From contig JACNLR010000066.1 of NCBI GenBank assembly GCA_014381385.1, positions 1 to 27,546 of the forward strand: a DNA stretch of 27,546 bases. Reading direction: 5' to 3'. A program made the position numbers and the translations under genes. The stretch is from Planctomycetota bacterium (GTDB lineage Bacteria > Planctomycetota > Phycisphaerae > Phycisphaerales > SM1A02). Positions 6,919-15,606 of this stretch are shown one piece after another (position 1 is the stretch's first letter; each line of letters opens with the position of its first letter). Below the pieces are notes generated by a model. It made no database searches. It was not told the origin of the DNA and worked only from the letters and a program-made list of their open reading frames with translations.

Positions 6919-8571
6919 TTGATTACTAAGAAAAAATTACGATTGCAGACGCGGTGTATGTGCCAAGCGATTCTATTCACGTTGATGGCATTTGTACTTG
7001 CAGGGTGCAACGCGAACGCATGGATGGGCGATCCAACTTCGCAGGGATATTACAAACCAACACCAACAACAATACCTATTCTCGATCGCATCGACATCAT
7101 TGAGGACTCGGTTGCATTACCGCATTATTCGAAAGTCACCAGTGCTGACCTTATGCCTTCAGACTTACAGTACAAAATAGCTACCGGTGACACTGTTGAT
7201 TTAAAAATATATGGCTTGTATCAGGCCGGGCAACACCATCCTGTAACGAGACGGGTCGATCACGCGGGTCGCTTGCGCATTCCAGAAGTTGGCGATGTCC
7301 TCATTGCTGGTCTTACAGCGCAAGTGGCACAAGATTTAATTACAGCCGAACTTGGCAAAAAAGTCATGTCCCACCCAAGCGTACAACTTGAAGTATTAGA
7401 CCACACAGGATTCCGCTACACAATTTATGGCGAAATCGCCGGAGGTGGTTTATTCACATTGCAAAACCCAGACATGCGATTAGTGGATGTACTCGCCCTT
7501 GCAGGTGGCATTCCACAGTCGACTCAAAATATCTACATCATTCGACAGTTGCCAATGAGCGACTCTGTATTACCCGTGTGGGATCGTGGAAATACCTTGG
7601 ACAATTCCAAGCAGCCTACGCCTACAAAAGCGCCGCCATCAACCCAGGAAAATAACACTGTTCCAACAACGAATATTGAAGATTTAATAAACCAACTTGA
7701 CGTTGGAACACAGCCCGTACCCGAACCTTCTCCAGTGGAAGAACAGCCATCAAACGAATCGAACATCGATGCTCTCATCGAGCAACTAGATATTGGTGAC
7801 ACAACTACTGACCCAGGACATTCGGTATCACCTGGAATAATTCAGACGGGGAAGCATGAACTTATTGATATAGATGACATTGTCCCTCCTGCCTATGCAG
7901 AATCAGCACCTGCCCATCTCATTCCCGTCGATATCGATGAAATCGTAACTCAGTCACCAAAAGAAATAACAGAATCGGCATACATCTATGTGCCCGAAAG
8001 CGACACATGGATTGCAGTCAACACAGAAGCAAACAAGAGAGTAACGAAGAAGAACTCGGGTGATGGCAAGAACAATTCTGCCCCCAAAATCCTTGAAAGA
8101 ATTATAGAAATCCCTTGGAACAAATTGAAGCAGGGTGATAGTTCCTACAATATCGTCATTCGCCCAGACGACCGAATATACGTCAAGGGAGCGCCTCTTG
8201 GAAATCTCTATATTCGGGGTGAAGTTACAAGACCGGGTGTATACGATTACCCAAGAACAGGCAGGAAAATTACGCTTTCCGAATTTATTACTTCGGCCGG
8301 CGACCTTGGTCCAATTGCAGTCCCAGAGAAAGTGAGTTTAACACGGCGACTCAGCGACAACTCTCAAGCAACGGTTACGCTCAATTACGCTGCGATAATC
8401 CAACGAACAGAGCCAGACATATTCCTAAAGCCCAGCGATCACATAAGCGTTGGTACTAATTGGGGAGCTACACCAATGGCGATTATCCGCAATGGGTTTA
8501 GAGCGACGTATGGTTTTGGATTTCTTCTTGATCGCAATTTTGGCAACGATGTCTTTGGAAGACCTCCGTAA
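6919..8571 (+). CDS. Wza/EpsA-like polysaccharide export lipoprotein with SLBB domains
   Basis: This is an outer-membrane polysaccharide export protein. It has a basic n-region, a hydrophobic helix and the lipobox LAGC with Cys30 as the predicted lipidated residue. A Poly_export domain follows (YKIATGDTVDLKIYG onward), then a first SLBB-type domain (YTIYGEIAGGGLFTLQNPDM). Next comes a Pro/Glu/Asp-rich insert of about 200 residues, and then a second SLBB domain (NLYIRGEVTRPGVYDYP). The tail RNGFRATYGFGF resembles what I recall from planctomycete homologues. The insert contains two pairs of near-repeats: NIEDLINQLDVG with NIDALIEQLDIG, and LIDIDDIV with IPVDIDEIV. No ATG fits as the start; the alternatives are TTG 6874 or the ATG at 6958, which would remove the basic n-region. 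It is the first gene of the exopolysaccharide/exosortase run. Confidence 0.85.
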   Translation: MITKKKLRLQTRCMCQAILFTLMAFVLAGCNANAWMGDPTSQGYYKPTPTTIPILDRIDIIEDSVALPHYSKVTSADLMPSDLQYKIATGDTVDLKIYGLYQAGQHHPVTRRVDHAGRLRIPEVGDVLIAGLTAQVAQDLITAELGKKVMSHPSVQLEVLDHTGFRYTIYGEIAGGGLFTLQNPDMRLVDVLALAGGIPQSTQNIYIIRQLPMSDSVLPVWDRGNTLDNSKQPTPTKAPPSTQENNTVPTTNIEDLINQLDVGTQPVPEPSPVEEQPSNESNIDALIEQLDIGDTTTDPGHSVSPGIIQTGKHELIDIDDIVPPAYAESAPAHLIPVDIDEIVTQSPKEITESAYIYVPESDTWIAVNTEANKRVTKKNSGDGKNNSAPKILERIIEIPWNKLKQGDSSYNIVIRPDDRIYVKGAPLGNLYIRGEVTRPGVYDYPRTGRKITLSEFITSAGDLGPIAVPEKVSLTRRLSDNSQATVTLNYAAIIQRTEPDIFLKPSDHISVGTNWGATPMAIIRNGFRATYGFGFLLDRNFGNDVFGRPP

Positions 8572-8703
8572 TGCCATCTTCGCTCCGAATATACCGCTAT
8601 CCGAACAACAGGGGCTTCTGCGGTGTACTTCTTGGGTTGAATGCCTCCTTTTTTGTGCATTCTCCCTTGAGAGCGAGATATTCATAACCGATTGAACTAA
8701 ACC

Positions 8704-10470
8704 ATGAGCGAAGACAAAGACAGGCAGTTTTCTGAAGAAGTTTCCCCGCAGCATCTAGTACTGTGGTCTGTACTTCTTTTTGCTGCATTTGGGTGGATTT
8801 TTTGGGACTTTCTTCAACGACAATTTTGGTTTGCTATCAAGCAACAAGCAGACTGGGGGCACACATTAATCATTCCATTTATAGCGGGGTATTTTGTTTG
8901 GTTGTGTAGGGGAAAGTTACTTCGAGAACCTTTCCGGCGAGCATGGAGTGGGGTGGTGCTTGTTCTTCTTGGGCTTGGCTGGTATACCCTTTGCGCACTT
9001 GGTCCATCAGCAATACACCACAACAACCTCATGGGGTTTGGTGTCGCCTGTACTCTTACGGGTCTGTGCCTCTTTTTGTTTGGATGGCGAGCGATGCGGT
9101 ATCTTTGGTTCCCGTTACTGTATCTATTTGTTTTTGGACAATCGATATCTGATCGTTTAATGGAGATTGTTACCTTTAAGTTACAAGACATAGCAACCAT
9201 CGGTTCCTATTATGGGTTAGGTTTGCTCGGCCTTGATGTTACGCGCGCTGGAAATACCCTCGAAATTCTATACAACGATAATTCTTACCCTTTGAATATT
9301 GCAGAGGCGTGTTCCGGCATGCGCATGCTTATGGCATTTTTAGCACTCGGCGTTGCAATGGCATTTACGGGGCTGAAGTACAATTGGCAGCGACTAACCC
9401 TCGTACTTTTGGCACTTCCAACAGCGGTGTTTGTAAATATTTTACGCGTGATGACGCTAGGGTTATTGAGCATCGCAGATAGCGGATTTGCTTCTGGCGA
9501 TTTTCATACGTTCGTGGGTACGCTTTGGTTGATCCCGGCGTTTCTCATTTACTTGGGAATAGTGTGGATTTTAAAAAATCTCGTCATTGATGAGGATGAC
9601 GAGATTGAAGAAGAAGAACCTGAGAATTCTAGTATTCGATTTTCTGGATCTGCAACAATGGCTTTCGTTGTAGCAGTTTGTATTCTTGCAAGTTCAGCAC
9701 TCGCTCTCCAAGCAGGCGTATCTGCTTTGAATGTGCATTTAGTGAAGAAGCCGGTCTTTCCTAGGCGAGATTTTTCGATGTTACCAGTTGAGATTGATGG
9801 CTGGAAACGAGAACGCGATGATTTACGGCTTGATGCCGCTGGAGTTGAATCACTTGGTACGGAACTGTATCTCACCCGAATGTATGTACACAGGAATAAA
9901 CTACTGCCGCCTATCCAACTACACATCGCTTACTACACAGGCCAAATAGATGCCATCCCCCACGTCCCCGATAGATGCATGGTGGCCGCAGGCTTCGTTC
10001 CACTCACACCAGAACCCATGACATTGAAGTTGGAAATGAACAAAGAGGGCTGGCAAGAAGAAACTCCCGAGTTGCTCGATGGAGATACGTACCCCACGTT
10101 GGTAGACGAAGGTGAACTGATTCGTCTACCAATCGGAGAGTTTGAATTGCGTACGACAGAGTTTAGTCACCCCCAATTAGGTGACCAGCACGTATTTGCA
10201 GGTTATTATTTCATCGCAAACGGAAAGACGACTGCTTATCCTGAGCAAATCCGGCTTTTTTCATTTGACCGCACGTCGTCGCACTCTTACTATTGTAAAA
10301 TTCAATTTACAATACGAGGCAGTAGCCAATTTACCACAGAAAAATTCAATACTATTGTTTCCTCCTTTTCGTCAAGTTTACTACCAGAAATCATGCGGTG
10401 TTTACCTGACTGGGTCGAAATATCCCAACCAAAAACCAACAACGACACGCAAGTTAATCAGGAGCCGTAA
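8704..10470 (+). CDS. Exosortase fused to an EpsI (DUF3485) domain
   Basis: This is an integral membrane transpeptidase-like sorting enzyme of 588 residues. The N-terminal half (to about residue 292) has around eight membrane segments and the exosortase triad: Cys203 in EACSGMR, Arg248 in NILRV and His268 in DFHTFVG. An acidic linker (EDDEIEEEEPE) and another membrane segment lead into an EpsI/DUF3485 domain with the family-typical HVPDRCMVAAGF. Exosortases cut PEP-CTERM-like sorting signals and are encoded with exopolysaccharide genes, as here. Fusion with EpsI is known in several exosortase subtypes, and a planctomycete subtype would fit, but I cannot assign the subclass by eye. There are 132 bases between it and the export lipoprotein. 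The next gene follows after five bases. No sorting substrate is encoded in the window. Confidence 0.9.
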   Translation: MSEDKDRQFSEEVSPQHLVLWSVLLFAAFGWIFWDFLQRQFWFAIKQQADWGHTLIIPFIAGYFVWLCRGKLLREPFRRAWSGVVLVLLGLGWYTLCALGPSAIHHNNLMGFGVACTLTGLCLFLFGWRAMRYLWFPLLYLFVFGQSISDRLMEIVTFKLQDIATIGSYYGLGLLGLDVTRAGNTLEILYNDNSYPLNIAEACSGMRMLMAFLALGVAMAFTGLKYNWQRLTLVLLALPTAVFVNILRVMTLGLLSIADSGFASGDFHTFVGTLWLIPAFLIYLGIVWILKNLVIDEDDEIEEEEPENSSIRFSGSATMAFVVAVCILASSALALQAGVSALNVHLVKKPVFPRRDFSMLPVEIDGWKRERDDLRLDAAGVESLGTELYLTRMYVHRNKLLPPIQLHIAYYTGQIDAIPHVPDRCMVAAGFVPLTPEPMTLKLEMNKEGWQEETPELLDGDTYPTLVDEGELIRLPIGEFELRTTEFSHPQLGDQHVFAGYYFIANGKTTAYPEQIRLFSFDRTSSHSYYCKIQFTIRGSSQFTTEKFNTIVSSFSSSLLPEIMRCLPDWVEISQPKTNNDTQVNQEP

Positions 10471-10475
10471 GGTAC

Positions 10476-13400
10476 ATGGCTAAGAAGAAATACAAATCAA
10501 ACAATAAAAACAAGAAAAGCAAACGCAAAGCAAATAGAGCCAACAAGAAGTTGATAATGATTATTGCAACTGCAGCAATCATTCTTGTCGTTGGTGGGGG
10601 TGGTATGTACTACCTGAATAAAAAGAGCCCCGAGAATAACATTAAAGAGGGCGACACATATTCAGAAAAAGGGAATTACAGAAGAGCGTATAAATTGTAT
10701 GGTCGAGCAGTTCGAAAAGAAGCTGCAAATCCTCTATACATTAAGAAGATGCAGGAAGCACTTTTGAAAATTGTTCCAGCAACACCCGATGAGGCGCGAG
10801 CGTATTACAAAGACTATTTGGGTTCTCTTATTCACAAGGCTAGGTACACCCCAAGAGATATAAATGCACACCTGCAAATCGTTGAGGAACTCTATAGAAC
10901 TGCGTATGAAACAGGAGGTGAGTTATACTGGGCGAGATTGCTAGCAAGTGCCGAATATGGGCTTGACCGCATATCACCCGATGACCCACGTCGGCATGAG
11001 CTCCTTTTGTACAAGGGGCTTTCACAACTGCATATAGAAGATGCTTCCATGACAGATACGTATGACGGTGATGGGAATCTTCGTTTCCCCGGCGAAGATG
11101 AACTCGAAGAAGTGCTTCAGAGCGACCCAGGGAATGCTATGGCTTGGTCTGTATTGGCACATGGGCGGATGGCAATTTACCACCGAGTTCAAAATGCAGA
11201 AAAAACAACGCAAATACTAAAGAGTAAAAAAAATGCTGAAGAAACGATGGCAAAAGCAATGGAAGTTGCTGGCACAAGTTTTGACGTATTGCATACAAAG
11301 TTTAGATCCCTATTGCTTATGCGTCTACATTTGCAAAAGAAAAGGGCGAATGGAGAAACCGTCTCCCAAGAAGAGTTTGATGTTGTTAACGCCGAGATTC
11401 GAGATGCGCAAGAACGTTTAGTTGCTGTGTATGACCCATCGAAACACGATGAAGTGACAGTCGAAGTGATTACGTTATTGCAACATTCCGGTGAAGAGGG
11501 GCGCAGCCAAAGCATTGAAATTCTACGGCAGAATATTGCCTTGTATCCAAATAATTTTCAAAAACGTTTGATTATGGCAATTCTAATGGGACGTTCGGAA
11601 TTGATTGATGAGGCAGTAGAGTCCCTTCAATTTATCCTCAACGCACCGAAAGAAACAGTTGGGTTGGATTCGCTGTCACTTTTCGACAAAAAACCTCTTG
11701 CTGCAATGCAACTTGTTGATTTATATACAGAAAAGGCTTTAACTACAGACGCTGAGGACGCAGATACTCGCAAGGAGTATATTGCTAAAGCAAGTAAAAG
11801 CTATGAAGTATTAGCAGAATTACTTTCTCATAACGAAAGCAACCCGCAACTGATCTATGCTAACGGTCTAATTGCACTCGCGCAAAAAGAGTATGCAACA
11901 GCAGCGCCCTTGCTTGAAGAAGCAATTAGCAGAAACGCAAACTCGCCTGCGAAGGTGTACAGAGAGTCTGCAATTGCGCTGAGTGAAATAGGTTCTTACG
12001 GTTTAGCTTTAAAGCGCTTAGGGCAAGCAATTGCTGCAGAACCAGGCAAAGGAGTTAATTATTTGATAAAAGCTAGTATTGAAATCGAGCTTTTTGACTA
12101 CGATTCTGCAAGACGGACCCTTTCCGTTTTATCGGAAACGGATTTAGAATTGCCTCAAGTAAGGTCGATGCTCGATGCTATTGCTTTGCGCACAAGTAGC
12201 ACGAATGCTGATTTTTCAGATCCAGTATTACAAATTATTACGGTTTCACAAAGTGAAGCTGACCAAGGCAATTTTTCAGAAGCGAAGCGGATTATTCACG
12301 AGTATATAGACGCGAATCCCCCAGATTGGCGTCTCTATGCAGCTTTATCAGCGCTGTACAGAACGCAGGAAGATGTGGAAGAAGCGATCGTTTGGTTAAA
12401 GAAAGCGGTCGAAATGGAGCCCGAACGAACTGTTTTGCAAAGGCAATTATTGTTATTGGAGAAGAATGATGTTATTGCTTCAACTATATCATTTATAGAA
12501 TCTGGCGAAGAAACCGAAGTTCGGAAGGCGGAGATTCTAGCCAGATCTCTTTATAGATTTGCTTCTAAGAAAACAACAGAAGCAAGTTGGTTTGCAAAAG
12601 GTGGAAATACTCTTGAAGCTACAGCAGCAAGAGAGTTGTCGGATAGAGCATTAGCCGAAAGCGAAAAATATCAAATTATTGCAAAAGAATTGGGCGGTAA
12701 TCTCACGGATGTCATTCTATTGAAATTAAACCAAGCACTGTACGAATTTGATATAGATGCATCAAAACTTTTGCTCGAAGAACTTTCAATATATCCCGAT
12801 AATGCGCTCACCATTGCAGGTACTGAAGTAAACATTCATCTTCTTCAAGCGAGTTATGCCAGGAAGGAAGGCGACCTTGATCGTTTTAAGTTGCACACGC
12901 AAAAGGCGCTCACGATTGCAGAAAAAATGGTGAAAGAAAACAAGATCTCTGATTATGCTTGGAGAACCCTGTCTGCTGTGCATTCCAAAGCTCGAAGATC
13001 CACAGAAGCGCTAGACGCAAGCGCCGAAGCATATCAAATTGCACCAAAATCGAAGGAAAACATTCGAGCATATGTAGGAAATTTACTACTTGCAGGCGGC
13101 AAAGAACAGCGTATTTTAAACGTGATTCGAACTGCTGTAGAGCAGTATCCAAATGACGAGCAATTGCGAGACATCTGGCTTGGATTTGAGAGTGATTTTG
13201 GCGATATGCAAGCAGTATTTACATACAGAGAAGAACGATATCGCTTTATGCCCAGCGATAGGGTAAATGCTTTAGAGCTGGCTTTGTTTTATGTGAATAC
13301 GGAACCCTCTGCTCCATTCTTGAGAAGTGACGAGGGTGAATTGCTTTATACAAATCGGTTCTGGAATCGGTTGCCCGATGGTCAAAAGCAGAAACTTTTG

Positions 13401-15590
13401 CAAAAAGCACGTGGTATTTGGGATCAAAAAATTGCTGCAATATTGCGTTTTGTTGAACAACAGCCAGATGCAGATACGAATACAGCAATTCTACGAGCGA
13501 CAGTGTATAAAGACAGAGGGCAACTTGATGAATCATCCGCTGTGCTAGACACGTTCATCAATTCTAAAAAAGGAACCGAGGAATTTTCTGGAATTGTTAT
13601 TGCAGCAGCGAACTTTATCTTTGGAGCCCGGCGACCAGAGCAAGCGATGACGCTCTTGGACTCCGCTAGAGATTCGCAAAGTGACAATATGGAAATCGAT
13701 TCGGCTCTTGGCACGATGTACTTTAACGGGGGTTTGTATCAAAAAGCCGCCGAAGTTCTTGGACCAGTCGTCGAACAATTAGGCAATAATGTTCACCAGG
13801 CGCATCTCATCGAATCACTGGCGATGTCAGGGCAATTTAAAAAAGCTGAGGAGGTCCTTGACGAATATAAAACGACAAACACTGAGTATGCAAAGGCGAT
13901 GCTAAGAGCACTCATCAGTAGAGTGAAGTCAGAGCAACTTCTTGCGCAGGGTGATATAGATGGAGCAAAGAGTGCACTCGTTGGCTATAGGAACGCACTT
14001 CAGACAGCAATTTCAGAAGATTCTACAAACCAAATACCTTATATCCAGCTTTGCAAAAGCCTCTTAAACGAATATAGCCTTACGCAAAACAGAGCATTAC
14101 TCGAAGAAGCATTACTTGTTGCAGACAGCGGAAGTGAACTGAATAAAAAATCTGAAGAGTTTGAGATAGTAAGGTCAGATGTTTTACAAGCAGATGGTCA
14201 ACTCCAAAAAGCCATTTCGCGAATGGCAAGATTTGTTGCAGATAATCCCAGCGCGAGTAGTGTGCGGCAGCGCCTCGTTGAAGCATTTCTGGATACAAAT
14301 AAAGTTGACAAAGCGATCAGTGTAACAAGGGATGGAATCGAAAATGATCCTGCGAGTTCACTGTGGTACAAACGGTTAGGCGATTTGCATCTCCGAGCAA
14401 ACGACGACCGCAATGAATCGGCAAAGGCATATCTTTTAGCTCTTCAACGAGAACCCTCGGCAGAATTGTTGTACCGATTAGATTCTGTTACTCGAACAGA
14501 TCAACCCATTCCCAACATGGAGTTGCTTCGCATGGCGCAAGGACCCATGTCCAAATTTCACCCGCTAGTAAAATCGATAGAAGCAAAGGCACTCATGAAT
14601 ATGGGTAGAACCCGTGATGCTCACATTGCAATGGGGCAATCTTGGAGCGGCTTTCAGCATTCCATTAATGAAGGATGGATTCCTTTATCTGCGATGGGAG
14701 TTTGGTATTTAGATCTTGCTGAAATGTATTCGGAAAATCCTGAAGAAGGCGAAGCCATGATTCGTTCTCTAGCAGGTAGTACATTAACCCCAGAGCAGAG
14801 GGTCGGTTTAGCATCGTATTACTACGTATTTGGTGATTCAAACATAGATACAGCGTTGGAAATTATTGATACTACGCTCGCAAGCGCGGACACATCACCT
14901 AGCACGAGAGCGCAACTGCTCATGATGCGGGGCGGGTATCTTGTTACTCTTGGTAGATTTAAAGAGAGTGAGCAAGCGTTTCAAACTCTTATTGATGAAC
15001 AAAGTTCACCCTTAGTCATGAACAATCTTGCCTATGTAATAGGGGTATATATGGATGAGCCATCTCGAGGGCTTGTGATTGCAAAACAAGCAGCTAAATT
15101 AGCGCCGAGGATTCCAGCGATTATTGACACGGTTGCTACCCTCTACGAGAGGGTTGGCGATATTCAAAAATCTGCAGAGACGTTGGATTTTCTTGTGCAA
15201 GTCGACCCTGCTAATTCAGCAGCACTTTCTCGGTTGGCTCTTTTGTACGCTGGCTCGTTACAAGAGCCCGAACGTGCAGTCGTATTTGCTGAGCGGGCAA
15301 GGAGTTTAGCACCGAGATCACCAGAAGTATTAGATGCACTAGGATGGAGTTATTATCAGACGGGCAGAAAAGCTACCGGAGAAGATTTCTTGAACCGCTC
15401 CTTAAAATATGGGGATACACTTACCGCGTATCTTCATTTGGCACAAGTAGTTATGCAGCGCGGTGACTACGAAGCAGCCCTTGACCATTTGCGAATGGCA
15501 CAAGAACTTGCAGAAGATGTCTATTCAATGAAGAGAGTAACGGCCCTGCAGGACGATATTCGCAACAGTCGGGCCTCTGTGCCAGAATAG
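10476..15590 (+). CDS. Giant membrane-anchored TPR-repeat protein (possibly PrsT-like)
   Basis: A 1704-residue protein. The first 25 residues are lysine-rich, a single membrane helix spans about 26-47 (LIMIIATAAIILVVGGGG), and the remainder is almost all helical TPR-like repeats. Clear units include YSEKGNYRRAYKLYGRAVRK near the start, LYRTQEDVEEAIVWLKKAVE mid-protein, and LGWSYYQTGRKATGEDFLNR near the end. Orientation should be N-in with the repeats in the periplasm. TPR proteins of this sort in exosortase/exopolysaccharide loci (the PrsT type) are thought to scaffold polymer or protein export. This one is much longer than the roughly 900-residue PrsT size I recall, so the family label is tentative. 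ATG 10476 follows the exosortase stop by five bases, with GGAG and AAGG stretches just upstream. Confidence 0.85.
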   Translation: MAKKKYKSNNKNKKSKRKANRANKKLIMIIATAAIILVVGGGGMYYLNKKSPENNIKEGDTYSEKGNYRRAYKLYGRAVRKEAANPLYIKKMQEALLKIVPATPDEARAYYKDYLGSLIHKARYTPRDINAHLQIVEELYRTAYETGGELYWARLLASAEYGLDRISPDDPRRHELLLYKGLSQLHIEDASMTDTYDGDGNLRFPGEDELEEVLQSDPGNAMAWSVLAHGRMAIYHRVQNAEKTTQILKSKKNAEETMAKAMEVAGTSFDVLHTKFRSLLLMRLHLQKKRANGETVSQEEFDVVNAEIRDAQERLVAVYDPSKHDEVTVEVITLLQHSGEEGRSQSIEILRQNIALYPNNFQKRLIMAILMGRSELIDEAVESLQFILNAPKETVGLDSLSLFDKKPLAAMQLVDLYTEKALTTDAEDADTRKEYIAKASKSYEVLAELLSHNESNPQLIYANGLIALAQKEYATAAPLLEEAISRNANSPAKVYRESAIALSEIGSYGLALKRLGQAIAAEPGKGVNYLIKASIEIELFDYDSARRTLSVLSETDLELPQVRSMLDAIALRTSSTNADFSDPVLQIITVSQSEADQGNFSEAKRIIHEYIDANPPDWRLYAALSALYRTQEDVEEAIVWLKKAVEMEPERTVLQRQLLLLEKNDVIASTISFIESGEETEVRKAEILARSLYRFASKKTTEASWFAKGGNTLEATAARELSDRALAESEKYQIIAKELGGNLTDVILLKLNQALYEFDIDASKLLLEELSIYPDNALTIAGTEVNIHLLQASYARKEGDLDRFKLHTQKALTIAEKMVKENKISDYAWRTLSAVHSKARRSTEALDASAEAYQIAPKSKENIRAYVGNLLLAGGKEQRILNVIRTAVEQYPNDEQLRDIWLGFESDFGDMQAVFTYREERYRFMPSDRVNALELALFYVNTEPSAPFLRSDEGELLYTNRFWNRLPDGQKQKLLQKARGIWDQKIAAILRFVEQQPDADTNTAILRATVYKDRGQLDESSAVLDTFINSKKGTEEFSGIVIAAANFIFGARRPEQAMTLLDSARDSQSDNMEIDSALGTMYFNGGLYQKAAEVLGPVVEQLGNNVHQAHLIESLAMSGQFKKAEEVLDEYKTTNTEYAKAMLRALISRVKSEQLLAQGDIDGAKSALVGYRNALQTAISEDSTNQIPYIQLCKSLLNEYSLTQNRALLEEALLVADSGSELNKKSEEFEIVRSDVLQADGQLQKAISRMARFVADNPSASSVRQRLVEAFLDTNKVDKAISVTRDGIENDPASSLWYKRLGDLHLRANDDRNESAKAYLLALQREPSAELLYRLDSVTRTDQPIPNMELLRMAQGPMSKFHPLVKSIEAKALMNMGRTRDAHIAMGQSWSGFQHSINEGWIPLSAMGVWYLDLAEMYSENPEEGEAMIRSLAGSTLTPEQRVGLASYYYVFGDSNIDTALEIIDTTLASADTSPSTRAQLLMMRGGYLVTLGRFKESEQAFQTLIDEQSSPLVMNNLAYVIGVYMDEPSRGLVIAKQAAKLAPRIPAIIDTVATLYERVGDIQKSAETLDFLVQVDPANSAALSRLALLYAGSLQEPERAVVFAERARSLAPRSPEVLDALGWSYYQTGRKATGEDFLNRSLKYGDTLTAYLHLAQVVMQRGDYEAALDHLRMAQELAEDVYSMKRVTALQDDIRNSRASVPE

Positions 15591-15606
15591 TAGAGGAAAG
15601 CACGTT

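Noticed and set aside
8636..8670. Possible terminator after the export lipoprotein gene
   Set aside because: GAATGC/GCATTC form only a six-pair stem with a T-rich loop, and the T-run is inside the loop, not after the stem.
8450..8695. Small frame overlapping the 3' end of the export lipoprotein gene and the gap after it
   Set aside because: The first half lies out of frame inside a well-supported gene. The remainder shows no family pattern.
11189..11515. Minus-strand frames within the giant TPR gene
   Set aside because: They mirror codon bias of the sense gene, lack domains and ribosome-binding sites, and the sense frame is continuous for 1704 codons.
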